Assembly: GCA_021442155.1 (NCBI GenBank)
Contig: CM038232.1
Span: 65,329,555 to 65,393,554, forward strand
From: Cymbidium sinense
Taxonomy: Eukaryota > Streptophyta > Magnoliopsida > Asparagales > Orchidaceae
DNA length: 64,000 bases
Reading direction: 5' to 3'
Shown: one piece after another, positions 22,969 to 35,400 of the stretch
Layout of the letters: the number at the start of each line of letters is the position of its first letter
How positions within the stretch are numbered: position 1 is the stretch's first letter
The notes under the pieces: generated by a model
What the model saw: only the letters and a program-made list of their open reading frames with translations
Database searches by the model: none
What the model was told of the DNA's origin: nothing
Translations under genes and position numbers: made by a program

Positions 22969-24010
22969 TCTCCTATCAAATAATTAGAGAAATGACACAT
23001 AAGAATCCAACAAAAAAGAGGGTTATACTAAGAAGCGATAAAAAAGAGAGGAACAAAAAAAAGAGAAAGCCAAGAAAGTCAAAAAAGAGTCAACCAATTT
23101 TCAACAAATGCGACTCACTCTATGCGCAAATCACATTTATTGGGAGGCATTTGTTGACCTCCTCATATGTGTCATAAGTCAAGCCAAGCCAACAAGCTTA
23201 ATTTAATGGACTTCGAAGGTGACAGTACGCAAATCGGGGCTCAAAATGTACTGGACCTCACCAAAAAATAGTTGAAATGACCTCTAATCAATGAACATTT
23301 CTCCTTTGCATTTAGAACATCTAAATTGATTAGAATATAAATATTTTATAATCCAAAGAGTGATCGATCAAGCAATCAAGCTATCAATATATCGACATGC
23401 ATATCGAAGAAGGGAAGCTATGATGATGTCCAAATGATCTCCATTTATGAAATTGATCATGATGTTAGCTTCAAAATGTCAAAAAATACCAAATGAGACT
23501 ATAAACACTCAATTCGGATGAGTCTATGCAAATGTCAATTGAGCAAAAGTGATAAAGAGCAAATCAGGGCTAAAATACACTATACGTCGCCAAAATTAAA
23601 CCAAATGACCTTCGATAGACGAACGAACTTCACCATCATGTTCATAACATTGAAACTGGTCAAAATATAAATATTGGACAACTTAATGATCAACCAATTA
23701 AGTGATCGATCATCAACGCGCTTGCACGCATGGTCAGGAGGCACTGATGCAAACCAAATGACCTTCATTCGTGAAATTGACTGTGTCGTTGGCTTCGAAA
23801 TTTTGAGATCTATCAGGTAAGACTATTCACACTTAATTTAGACAAGTCTGCATGAATTTCGAGTAGTCTAAAGTGACGATCTCTATTTTGAGTTAAAATT
23901 AACTCAATTTGATGCTAACTTGAACCAAACGATCTCTGATTGTCAAACGGACTACGCTGCATCCGTAAGATATATATATATAAGATTGATATATATATAT
24001 ATATATATCA
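22969..24010. repeat. Tandem duplication upstream of the antisense gene; TA microsatellite
   Basis: Two diverged units of about 330 bp (near 23232-23560 and 23563-23870) share CAAATC.GGGCT.AAAAT, AAATGACCT..., TGGT/TTAGAATATAAATATT, GATCGATCA and GAAATTGA.C.TG..GTT.GCTTC. A third partial unit follows to about 23960. A (TA)n microsatellite lies at about 23970-24008. The stretch sits where the promoter of the minus-strand PMD-like gene should be. No open frame is credible. Confidence 0.6.
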
Positions 24011-26770
24011 ACTATGTTGTTTTATCAGTTTAAAATTCATTTTAAGTGTGATTACTTAAAGGAATTAAATAAACCCAAAACTAATCTAAATCCCCCTAAC
24101 TCTACTCTAATGAACCCGAACCGGCCTGCCCTAGTTCACACAAGCCGTTCCTCCTGCCCTTTTCCTCAAGCGCACGAGATCGTCCCTCCTCATGGCCGAA
24201 GAAGCATGCACATGGAGGCTTGTCCAAACGAACTCCTTCCCTCAGCTCCGTCTTGCACGTGCGCTCCATGCTCCAAAAAACTGCTCCCTCCTCTTCTCCT
24301 TCTAACTGCTTCCCCTCTTTGGAGGCTTCTTCTTCTCAATTGCAAAACCAAATGAAAAAAAATAGGGCTTACTCTCTCCTTCCCCATTCGATTTTCCTCT
24401 CTCCAATTCGAAAAACTCCTCGTCCTCAAAGAAAAAAAAACATAAAAGAGTAATGTTCTGGCTTCCCTTCTCTTCTCCTCTCTTCTTCTTCTTCATCATA
24501 TTTCTCTTCTTTCTTTTCTTTTTTTCCTCCATTTTTTTCCAAATCGCAGAAGGGTTGATCGACAGAATTTAAGTTAAATCCAACCTAAATCCTGTCAGAA
24601 TCTTGTAGCCAAACAATCCCCAGCAATTCTTCTTCTTAATTTCCCCGCTTTCTCCTCCTAACTGAACATTCCTTTTTCTGATTTGAACTAATCCGAGCCC
24701 TCTTCCTCTCGTTCTCTAATCTGAAATAGGGAATAGAATTGCAAGAAATTGTGGATGCGCTGAAGTATAAGTTGTCGATGTGTATAAATGTTAATGTGGA
24801 AGTATATGTGTATATGTGTGCTTGTGATTTTCTTTTGTAGGTTCCAAGATCCCGCTAATGCCCCATATGGCATAGCGGGTGCAAAGACGGTTGTGGTGTC
24901 ACAAGACACCACTAGATACACTCAATAAGGCATACTAAGTAAGCAAATATCTGTTAGATGTCGCTCCCCCTTGCCGAAATACTGCCGAAATTTTGACTAA
25001 AATTTGGGACTTAAACAAATTCAAATGGAAATCATCTAAAATAAAATTAAATAAAAAATGCATGATAAACATGAAGATAAACATTAAAATAAAGAGGAGA
25101 ATACTTAAAGGAAACTAAGCATTAAAACAAAGAGGAAATGCAATACTAAAGTAAACTACTTACTTTAAATGCAAGCAAGCTCCCTTCCTTTTCTAAAAAA
25201 AATCCTTAAATGCTATGAAGTATTCCCTTCAAATAATGTCGAGATAAGACCCCCCCCCCCATTCACACCCAACCTTATTTATAGGAAAGGAAAGCCATCT
25301 TTATGGGACCCACTTATAACTAAACTAACAACATATGTAACACATATCATAATAGCCTTGTTTCATATTTGTTATCAAAACAAATGCAAGTGAAACTTAA
25401 GAAAGTTAATACTAAACTCATAACAAACTTGCAATAAATTTGAAGTTTAATTACCAAATAAATAAGGAATTTGATATGAAGTTAAAAAATGAATCTAAAA
25501 TGGGTCTAACAACTCTTGTTGTAGAAAATGTGAAGAGTCCTTAAATGATAAAATTAGAGAGGCTTGAAGCTTTCTTTTGGGTGAACTTAGTACATATAAA
25601 CTTGTATGAATACAACTGCATGAAGTATGCCCTCACATATCTTATAGCGGTCACTCCTTTAGGTCAAATATTCTAAAATACTTGCAAATTTTTGAATGAA
25701 AATAAATTCATTGCACATATCTAAAATGATTATATTCTTATTCAAAGCTTGTGCAAACTTTCAAATAGACACCACTGGATTCGCAACACTTTGTACAAGC
25801 GAATAGAAGGTGCTAATTAAAGCATGCTTAAATACACCCGCATGGGCCCTGACACTATGATGAATGCTTAAATTCAAGTATTTAAGGATGCTGCGTGGGT
25901 TGCTTCCAGATTTAGTCTTAGGACTCAGTCTGAGTTAACAAAACCTAAAAATCTATTATAAGAATTTCAACTTAGTAAAATATCTGAGAAGCTAATTTTA
26001 TCATGTCATAGTAGATCTGATCCTTTGTTAGAAGCTAAATAGAGTTGATAGGATCTAAAGATCTCAAATATATTCAAATTAATCAATTTTTCAAATCAAT
26101 CTAACTCAAATCGAGTGCCAATCTAAAAAAGTGCTCAAATGAAATCTAATCATTAAAAGCTTAAAGCAAGCTCAATCTATCCACCTTCCATAACTGTTTG
26201 TCGGAGGTGATAAATTAAGAAAACTCTAGCTCACAAAAGAGCTAATATCAAATCAAGTGCTTTACTATATTCACTCTCAATCAATCTTTTGCTAATAAGG
26301 ATGTGGTCGTGTCATCTGATTACGTGGCTTGGCTAGTATGCACCATAGATGATGTAGTTATGACCATAGTCCTCTGATCAAGTGGTTTGGCCAGTAAGGC
26401 TCCATTATATTATGATCATGACCGTAGCCCATATGCCTCTTCCCTTTGAGTTGTGAATCATAAGGCATACTTGATAGGGCAAACAATCCTCTGTCAGCTA
26501 AGGTAGACTTAAGACTATCTCCTTAGACAAACACCACCCCAAGTCTACAAGGATTTCTTGGATGATGTAACCAATGTGTTGCTGATAAGAATCATTCGAT
26601 CAGGTTGGGTCGACTACCTCCTCTGACTAAGTAGACTAGGGACCATGACAGCCCAGGATGACGGAACCATGGGATCTAGATCGGGCACGTTATCATTCCC
26701 CCAACCATCTGGTTTTAGCTGAAATGATTAATTTTATAAATTCTAAATTTTAAACTCCACATATGCTACT
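24011..26770. other. Unassigned AT-rich region with LTR-like sequence
   Basis: No gene found. 24120-24330 is GC-richer, then a long pyrimidine-rich run (CTTCTTCTTCTTC, TTTCTTTTC) leads to TTTCTTTTGTAGGTTCC near 24835. The phrase TGTCGCTCCCCCTTGCCGAAATACTGCCGAAATTTTGAC at about 24959 onward resembles LTR ends I associate with some plant gypsy elements; this is weak. TATTTATAGG near 25270 could be a TATA element on either strand. Eleven C's run at 25250-25260. At 26280-26430 a GTGGTCGTGTCATCTGATTACGTGGCTTGGC-type phrase is duplicated. Short open frames here are low complexity. Confidence 0.4.
24893..24912. other. Perfect 8-bp hairpin
   Basis: GTGGTGTC, ACAA loop, GACACCAC. Just upstream (24852-24878) a second inverted repeat CCGCTAATGCC/GGCATAGCGG with one bulge is present. 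Both lie in the LTR-like stretch. Confidence 0.6.
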
Positions 26771-26779
26771 ATACGCTAC

Positions 26780-26915
26780 GCATTAAGTGATCTAATGACT
26801 AGCCTTAATCGAAAGTTCTCTCTCACTTATTGAGAGGGGTAATTAACTATAGGGGCTTGCGCCTATAGGAAACCTAGAACTAGATCTAAAGTCCTCACCA
26901 AATGAGTACAAAATC
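26780..26915 (+). mobile_element. Short LTR fragment of the Tat family
   Basis: TAATTAACTATAGGGGCTTGCGCCTATAGGAAACCTAGAAC and the sequence just left of it match the 3' part of the element 5 LTR (56390-56480 and 56925-57010) in plus orientation. Similarity fades on both sides, so only a scrap remains next to the truncated end of element 3. Confidence 0.55.
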
Positions 26916-26999
26916 TTTGGCTAGTGTATTATCTACTATTCCATCTGCCTTCTGAAAATTACACTAACACTTCAAATCACACTCTCTTCAATTCAATTT

Positions 27000-28580
27000 G
27001 TCGAGAGGTCGGTGGTGAATTTCTGGAGCCCACAAGGGACTTCTTATTCGTTGGTACCATTGACTTATTTTCCATTATCTTGAAGTGTACCCTATGAGGT
27101 CAAACTTTTCCACTGTGAAGGTTTACTTCGATGACTTCGTGAGGTGGTTTAATGGAAATTTTTTCCTGCTCATCAAGTTCACCTACCGCTTCTACTATAG
27201 GACCCTCAGAATCAGATGATTCCAAGTCTATCTCAAGCGGTGAACCCGTATTATTCAGAGAAGCAAAGTCCATCTCTAAATTTGAAAGAGGATGATCGGA
27301 GTTATTATAATTATTAAGATTTGAAGAGTTTTCTAAAGGAGTAGAATTAGACAACCCATCAGAAGTGGCATAGATGCAATTCAAACTAGCTTTATTCTTT
27401 GATTCCTTAGATTTAAAAAGAGGTACATAGTAGAAATCTAGTAAAGTAAGTGGGGTGAAGAATTTGATGCTCTTATCTGCCGATACAAGATGTTTACTAG
27501 AAGAAGAATTAGCTGAGGTGGGAATGCTAACTAAAGTAGTAGCTATAACGGTGGGATGGAGGCTAGACTTGATCGGTGGTTATGCTACTTGGCTATCCCG
27601 GGCAAGTATGGGCTACTGCTGCTACTGAGCTCCCACTTTCCCCAAGTTGTCTTTGGCAACTTGTAACCTTCCTTGATGTTGGAGGTTCAAGCTGTCTCAG
27701 ACACATGCAAGGAAAGTTTCTTGATTTTAGAAATAATCTTTTTAGAGGTTCGGGATAAAGTGATATCCCAATCTTCTTTTATTTTGAGAGGATCACAAGT
27801 ATCCCTAAGGATCACCCTAATATAATTGGATGGTTGTTCTACTAGATATTCCTTAGGGATAACTATAGCACCTGACTTGTAGCAATGCTCAAGCCAGTCC
27901 TTAAATGTAAAGCAATCCTCTAAAACATGGCCTAGCATGCAGTGGTAGGGGCAAAAGTTATGATCATTGCACCTGCCCACTTCCTCCTCTACTTTTTATG
28001 CTCGGGTAGCTAAAAATCAGGCTTCTTTAAGAGGTTCTTAAAGATTTTCTTGACTACCTCTCTCTTAAATGAATAAGTTTTTTTTTTTAATTTATCTAGA
28101 AGAATAGGTGGATGAAAGCTATCACAGAGGCGAGGTATGTTGAGTATTGGCGAGGAAGGCTACTGGTGGTCGATAAGATGTTCAAGGAGGTGGAAGGGTG
28201 TTGTTGAGGTCTCTCATTATGATCTCTGGTGATTGCTTCCCTTATCAATCTTTTCATATAAACTTTCTGGCTTTGGCTTTAATGACTGATCCTGAAAAGG
28301 CAATTGTTTGGCCTCTCCTTGTAGGCTAGCCACCTTATTGATTAGCTTCTCAAATATCTTATGGTGAAACCTTTAAGCATGAAGGCGAAAAACCATGAAT
28401 ATTCTTTAATAGAATTTTAATAGTATGTTGTTAAGATAGCTGCGGTTCATATTTCTTGCTTAAATTATGCCATCTAAGAATATAATCAATGAGGGACTCA
28501 CTGAGGTTTTGTTGACTACGATGAGATCGCCTATAGTTATCTTTTGCTGAGCTCCAGCTAACCTCTTAACAAAGAGTTGC
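27000..28580 (-). pseudogene. Gag C-terminal region and Gag-Pro linker, element 3
   Basis: Minus-strand element 3 stops here: beyond about 27060 similarity to the other copies ends, so protease and all of Pol are missing. 27980-27687 encodes CPYHCMLGHVLEDCFTFKDWL, a C-x2-H-x4-GH-x4-C zinc-knuckle-like motif of Tat Gag, followed by KSGAIVIPKEYL and ISKIKKLSL. The same block is at 62170-62508 in element 5. 27384-27100 is the acidic linker with NNYNNSDHPLSNLEMDFASL and ending PPHEVIEVNLHSGK. Between them, a Gln/Pro-rich stretch is broken by frameshifts. Confidence 0.8.
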
Positions 28581-29395
28581 TCTAACTCAGTAAAATCTTC
28601 ACTGAATCATTGGAGAGTTTAGCGTACCAATCAAAAGCTATGCCCACTAGGCCGTTGGCAAAGAGATGGAATGATAGTGCATAATTAACAATAACGTTGC
28701 AATAGCTAGCCCTGAAGTGCACTATATACTGGCGAGGGTTCCCTGCCATTAAAGATTTTGAAAGAAGGAGGCACAAAATTCTTAGGATATTGGATAACAT
28801 CAAATTCCTCTAGGTAGGGTCTACCCTTTGGAACTGATGAACCACCTCGGCTTGTTCCAATGCTTCTTTCACTTATTGTTCTATCATGAGTTTGATGTCC
28901 TTTTTCTTATATGGAGGTACTGTCCACTACCTTTCTATAAAAGCTAGTACTGCCCTACTCTACTAGAGGCGAACTCTTGGGTTGATCCAGGACATGTAAT
29001 AACTCAGGCTAACCAGTCTTCACAATGGCAGGATGGACTGCTGGAGCTTGATTCTAAAGTGCTAGAATTGGCACTAGCAAATCTTCAAGTATCTTTTCCA
29101 TCCTATCAATCTGCTCATCTTTTTGTTTGAGTTATTGAAGGAGGTGTTGGGTCGAATAGGCTGTATCATCTTGTTCAGCCATAACACCTTTCAAACTCTA
29201 GTGATTTCGAAGGAGGGAATCCCTAGTATCCACCATATACACCTCTACGGAGTCTTCCAACAAATCATCTTCATTGGGGGTCAAAGATAACCTTCTCCTC
29301 TTCAAGGTTAGACCAATCATACTCTAGGATTTCTTTCTTTTCAATGAGATACTGTGCCATGATATCATCCAAGTAGTGGTCCGTAGAACAAATGC
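28581..29395 (-). pseudogene. Gag core (capsid-like retrotransposon gag domain), element 3
   Basis: A capsid-like domain that would assemble the particle. On the minus strand an amphipathic stretch KQKDEQIDRMEKILEDL (near 29150-29090), probably coiled-coil, is followed by YLEEFDVIQYPK and FVPPSFKIFNG. Then comes the conserved block read in 28803-28582 (QYIVHFRASYCNV, GIAFDWYAKL) and TELEQLFVKRL further left. The equivalent in element 5 is at 61390-61747. Frameshifts occur near 28740 and 28600. Confidence 0.75.
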
Positions 29396-30823
29396 TCATG
29401 GTGGCCTGGTGGGATCATGCTCATGAGGATACACCGCCTCCCCTGTTGGAGTCGACGTGAGGGGGCTCACTAGAAGACACGTGCTCATGACTGCCGACAT
29501 GGGTGGAGTACTGCCCCTAGGGGAATCTACTACCATGGGGATAACAGAAATGTCTCCTTCTCCCTCTGCTACTGCTATATCCATGATCTACTGAGGTGGT
29601 GGTGGTGATGGCATGACTATGATGCTACGAGGTCGCCACTCCCTCTTCACGACAACTAAAGTAGGAGGTCGAGCAGGAGAGCTCCCCCTCACTTCAGTCG
29701 ACGGTGTAAGTGAAATGGGATCTCTTGGTCATAGTCGGATCACCAGTGGGACTTTCTTCTCCCCTGATGCTTCTCTCATGGCATTAAATGTAACTATAGA
29801 AGATGGAACTGGAACTAGTGATGGCGGATGTGGACTAGAGCGGTGTGATGGAGGAAACACCGACTCCCTCTGTATGGAGGCTCTCCTCCCGTTATGGGTA
29901 GTATCGGTCAATACAATACTATTAGTGTGATTGACATGAGTAGCACGCTGATCGGAGAAATCTATGAGGGCATAGGTTGCTGACTGCCTGACATATCTTT
30001 GCCTCTCTTTGCTAGTAATGTGCACTGATACTCTGGCCTTTCTAGCCCTCTCCTGACAGATCTTCTTACCTACACTGCGAGAAATAATTGATCATAGATC
30101 AAACTGCACGTTGGAATCTGATCATCCATAACCCCTGCCAACTTGATGTAGAACTATCCTAAGGCCAGCATATGACCTCCTCCTATCTTTGATCGGTGTC
30201 TCAAATTAACTAGGGGTGGAGGTGACACAGTAATCCTCCTGACATCTTCCTCCCCTTCAGAACCGAGAAAAGGATGGAACTTGTTCTAGGTAATCAAAGG
30301 AGAAACTACCTTGGGTGACTCCTCTACTACAATGTGTTACAATGTCTCTATCTCCTTGGTAATGCACACATGATGTCGCTTGATCTTGTGGCTCCTATTG
30401 CGGCACTGGGTTCAGCTTGGTGGAATAATACAGGAACTAGACCTTACATCAAAGGTAGGGGAGACTATCCCTGATGCCAAGGTATCTTTTTCCTTAGAGG
30501 AAGCCAATGAGTGGGTACCACCTGGGGTAGTGGAACAAGCGTGCAGACCGAACTATAGTTCTTTGTGAAAACTTCTACCGCCTTCCTCTTCAGCAAGGAA
30601 CACTCAAAATCTGAGGGTATCTTTATATGGATGACTGGTTTCTGCCCAACCACCACATTCTTGTTGACAGTGGTGAGGGTTCCCCCTGACAAGTGATCCT
30701 GGCCCCCTCGAATCCTCGACCAAAGTTTATCAGATGAGCAAAATTTGTTTGAGCGAGGCTAGCCTGATCCAAGGCCAAATCCATCCCAAAGGAGGAGGTG
30801 AACACATACTTTTGGGAATCCAT
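29396..30823 (-). pseudogene. Gag N-terminal region, element 3
   Basis: The probable Gag start is the ATG at 30823 (MDSQKYVFTSS), the first after the hairpin-rich leader. The N-terminal region has no domain I recognise. It is Pro/Ser/Thr-rich and charged, with stretches such as VPLVIRL...KGRHSLF and PTPPMSAVMS. It corresponds segment by segment to 59420-60802 of element 5 (for example KKAHLVIRLWPKDST there against KKVPLVIRL here), which shows it is a real, shared coding region and not chance. Frames shift at least four times. Confidence 0.65.
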
Positions 30824-32378
30824 TTATACTGCACTGTACTTGAGGAAAGCTGACTGAGACTAAGCTGAAATTCTACAATTTTTGAAAACAAACTCAAATC
30901 AGATTTTATGCCTTGATATTCTGTTGACTTTTTTTAGATTTGATTTAGGATTTGAACCCACAATCAACAATTTGAATATGTTAAGTGGGGATCATTAAAT
31001 TTGAAAAGAGATTTTGAATAAATTGAAAGAGAGATTTTGAATTTATTTGGGTTTAGAACTCACATTCAATAAATTTGTGTATGTTGAATGGATTCAAATA
31101 TTTTGGAGAGACTTTTGATGCATCCATTAGTTCATATTTAAATTTGATTTTTTTTATGTTTGGGAACCTTTTATTTAAAAATTTTGCATATTTTAAATAG
31201 AGGGCCAATTATATTTGTTTTAGATTTGATTTTTGGGATTTACTCATTTAACAAATTTGGGTATGCTAGTTGAGATGTTTGAAAATAATTCTTTTTGCTT
31301 GTTTGCCCATGATGTGTATTATCTGTGGATTTAGAAATGGAATCTTTGCTTAGAAAATTTGTGTATACTAAATAAAGCCCATTATTCTATTTAACACATA
31401 TGATGTGTTAAATAGAATCCAATTTGTTTTCAATTTTCTTTTGCCAAATGAAATTCTCAATTGACAAATTTGAGCATGTCAAATGGAATTCCAATGTATT
31501 TTGATTTTTATGAATTTTGCAAAAGAGATTTCCATTTAATAAATTTGGGTATGTAAAATGGAAGTCAATCATATTTTATTTTCCAAAGATGAAAGTTTTT
31601 TGTGTGTAATTATTGCTTTTTGCAAAGAAGGAAATTCCAACTTCACATATGTAGAATGTGTTGAGTGGGATTTCAAATGGTGTAACTTTATTTGAAAATG
31701 AAACCTTCATTCAATAAGCTTAGATATGTTGAATGAAGGTGCTTATTTTTAATTTCGTGCTTTTGAAAAAGGAAAGAAACTCCAACTCTAATATATATGG
31801 AATATATTGGGTGGAGTTTCAAATTTATGATATGATTTTATTTGGAAAGAGATCTTCATTCAATAAATTTGGGTATATTGAATGAGGTTTTTGATTTTCA
31901 AATATGTGCTTATTGAAAAGATGATTTTTGATTTTGATTCTGAAAGATCCTACATGTAACAATCTTGAAGATGATTAGATGAGGTTGAGTCATATATATA
32001 TTATGAAAATTTTTGTACAAGTATTTTATTATGAGAACTTTTTGGAAAGTGCTTTTGAAAAGTGATATTTTTATAAACGATTTATTCTTCTTATTTGTGG
32101 AATGAACTTTACCTTACCATAGAAGTAGTAAGAAAAAGGTCTCTAGTCATTTCTTTCGATTAAATTTTATTTTCACCTATTAGGGGATCCAATAGGGGTT
32201 TTAAGACCTACATGGAGTGAGGTCTTAAAACCTAAAGAATGTTGGCTAGCTTAGCATAAGAATCAAATGAGCTAAGTGTTGACAGAAAAGAAGGATAGTC
32301 TCGAACTCATGTGAAATACGAGTGAACTATCAATACTTGGAGACAACGATCATTTACCAAATATGGAGAGAGGAACTA
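30824..32378 (-). repeat. Leader of element 3: array of diverged hairpins
   Basis: Between PBS and Gag. At least nine inverted repeats lie at 30960-31900, spaced about 60-90 bp, most with a loop resembling AAATTTGGGTA (plus strand). Examples: ATTCTATTTAACACA/TGTGTTAAATAGAAT near 31391 (15-bp perfect stem, 5-nt loop), ACCTTCATTCAA/TTGAATGAAGGT near 31703, CATTCAATA/TATTGAATG near 31856, GAAACTCCA/TGGAGTTTC near 31778. Stem sequences differ between hairpins while pairing is kept. The element 5 leader has the same architecture in much more regular form. Confidence 0.75.
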
Positions 32379-32396
32379 TCCCCAGCGGAGTCTCCA
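32379..32396 (-). other. Primer binding site, element 3 (tRNA-Arg type)
   Basis: Minus strand TGGAGACTCCGCTGGGGA, eight to nine bases inside the LTR end. It matches the 3' end of a plant tRNA-Arg (…CCCCAGCGGAGUCG-CCA, recalled) with one mismatch at position 4. tRNA-Arg priming is known for Ogre/Tat elements. Confidence 0.8.
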
Positions 32397-32404
32397 AAAA
32401 AATC

Positions 32405-35400
32405 TGTGGTGTTTTATTTTTCGTAGATGGGAAGGATTATTGGGACACCACGTAGATCCGTAGATATACTCATTAGGGCGATCGAGTACAATATTGAGGA
32501 ATGGTGTACTATCTCAAGAGAGAGAAGTCACCATCCTACAATGAACCTAATCACTTAATAAGGACTCTTAAGGACAATGGGTCTTCGAATATACCAGAGA
32601 TCATTCCCTACTTTACATGGAAAAGTAAAGTAGGATTTATTTTAAATTGGGTTCATTAGGTTCTCTATGGAGGAAAGCCCCTATAGTTAATTACATCAAG
32701 GAATGAGATTCCTTAAGAATACTCTCAATTAAGATAAATGATTATTGTCTCCAAAGATTTCAAAGATAGGACTATCAATCAATTGGTTATTTTTGAAAAA
32801 TCATGTGGGATTGATCAAAAGGGAAGAGTTTTTATTGAAATGAAAGGGAGATGAGTAGGGGATGCTCATGATACTAGAAAGCCTAGTGAGCATCCCAAAC
32901 TATCCTATGGTTGGCCTTTATATCTTTGAATTTGAAAGAAATATATATTTGAGTTGAATTTTTATTAGAAATCTAAGTCTTACAATTCCACAATACAAGG
33001 TTATAGAAATCCATAAGAGGTGAGGACTTATGCTTGTAGCCTCAAAGAGAAATAGCAACCTCAGATCTTGAATCTAGGGAGCTTTAGCGAAGGCCAAAGC
33101 ATGACCTAAATCTAAGGTGAAAAATGGATATATGGTTTACCTTCATAAGAGAGAGTAAACCACCCGACTGTTGGACTTACAACCGCCTAGGGGTGGCTGC
33201 CAACTAACTTCTCCTATGATTTTTAAATACATGTAGGCAAGTCTTATGCTTTGTAAGATAGCTAAGCTATTATTTCTTTAGAAAGAGACTAAGTCCTTAA
33301 ACTCAATCCTTAAGAGACTAGATCATGAAGGGCATGAACGATGACCTAGATCTAATACAAATTTTGTTAAATTTTATTTTGATTTTTGGACATTTTTATT
33401 TGACACATGCTATGAGATTTCATATGCCTAATGCATGAGAAGATTAGTTATGGGACAAAATCAGAAAGAAGGAGGTGTGTTTCCACCATGCCTCTCAATG
33501 GTCAAGCCATTTTCTCTTACAAAGGTGGAAGCCCTCCATTAGTAAGAGTGAAGCAATATGATTTATGCATGATGTGAGATATACAACATCGAGCTAAGGG
33601 GTTGCTAAATCTTTTATTATCTTTATTTATGTCCTAAGCTTTAGGTGAGGTTATGAGTTATTTTAATTTAATTTTGAGTTGATTAATTGGTTAGAAAAAT
33701 TATTTTTTATAAGAGTCTAATCACATACATGCCATTCAACAACCATCAAACAATTAAGAAACTAGGAAAATCATGCCATCTTAATTGTGAAATCATAAAC
33801 ATAACATCAATCAATTTATAAAATTAGCGCAAAAGTATAAGAGAATGATGTGGCCAGGACCCATCGCACAACCCGAAAAGAAATATGGGTAGCCGAGCCC
33901 TATCCTTATACAACCCGAATTACAAATGAATAATTACAATTATGAAATGATAAGTGTTATGGGGGTCTTCATTCTTCATCCTCCATTCTTCACTCCTTTT
34001 CCTTCATTCCTTCATCTTGATTTGCTCCATTTCTTTCTTTCCTTCGGTGTGAGTTGGGATGTGGTTTGCTCCAAGGCTTCACATGGTATATAAGACTTGA
34101 TCTTATAACCAATGTTCACCTTAATCCCTATAACACCTATTTAAAATCTTAATTACAAAATTTACATCAAAATGGGAAAAGTAAATCTAACTAAACTTGT
34201 AAAATTAAGGTTAGCTAAACATACCACACAACCTAAGTAATTATATGAATAAGTTGGACTTAGCACCCCACACATGGGTAACCAAGTCCACCTGTCCTAA
34301 TTTGTATTATGCTTAGGGTATAAGCAACCTGCATAGCAAAAACATTTATATTTTTATTACAGTGCCTCTTAAACACAATCCCCTACAAAAGAAATGATTA
34401 GGCTAAGATTGCCCTAACATCCAGTCTACGTACGTACACCCTATCATTCAGTCTAAAACATTACATCATAAAACAAAATCATACATCAAACCATGCATTG
34501 CCCTAACCTAAAGTTAGAGATGGTGACTTAGTCTAATGTGTGTGTGTCATTAAGGTTTGTGTGACATGTTCTAGCTAGGCTTTAAGGTTGAAATTTTCTA
34601 AGTGTGAAAGATTCAATTTAGATGGTGGTTTCAGTTCAAGTGATTTAGTTGATTTGTTAATATTAGTTGGTGATTTGATTTAGTTTGAGTGAACCTACTC
34701 TTAATTACTAAGTGTTGTGAAGAGAAGAAATTGGAAGAGAACTTCTCTTTCATCCCTACCTTAAAACATTTCTAAGGTAGATTGATTGATGAATTTTTTT
34801 TAGTGAATTTTTATTATGTGTTTTATTTAACTCTAAGTTTAGATTTACTCTAAATAGCCATATTTAATAAGAAAGACATCTTAGGATTATTTAAGGTGGA
34901 TTACTACCACATAACATAAACTGATTTATTTCTTTCCACCATGTATACCATGCATATGAATAATCTTAAGCATACTTATACATGCAATGCAAATCGTAGC
35001 ACACTTTGATGAAAAATGTAAAGAGATGTGGTTCAAAAATTTGGATATTCCATTAATACATGACTTTGTTAAGTAGAAAAGAGAGATTCTTTTATCCATT
35101 AACTAAATTCACATCCATATGTAAAAAAGTTATAAGTGAGTACGACGCCATTATTTTCTACACTAGGGGCATAAGGTACAAGACCTACTTAGGGCTACTT
35201 AAAGTCTCAGCCCCGTGATGTCCAGACTATTATACCACTTTTTTTAAATACATGTAGATGTACAAAAAGAACCAAATGGATAAAGAATCATGCAAAAAAG
35301 TCATATTTGATTTTGTTGTATAATTTACATGTTTAATATGAAGGTGCTTCCTAAGTCTTAACATAGGGATGGATAGAAATAGATTTAAGCAAGTGTTATG

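Noticed and set aside
24014..24532. Several overlapping frames on both strands in a CT-rich stretch, possible host 5' exon
   Set aside because: Low complexity (Ser/Leu/Pro or Arg/Lys/Glu only), mutually overlapping, with no domain or conserved splice context beyond one weak acceptor.
26640..26770. Possible PBS or LTR edge beside the LTR scrap at 26780
   Set aside because: No match to the tRNA-Arg-type PBS and no TG/CA terminus with a duplication could be found.
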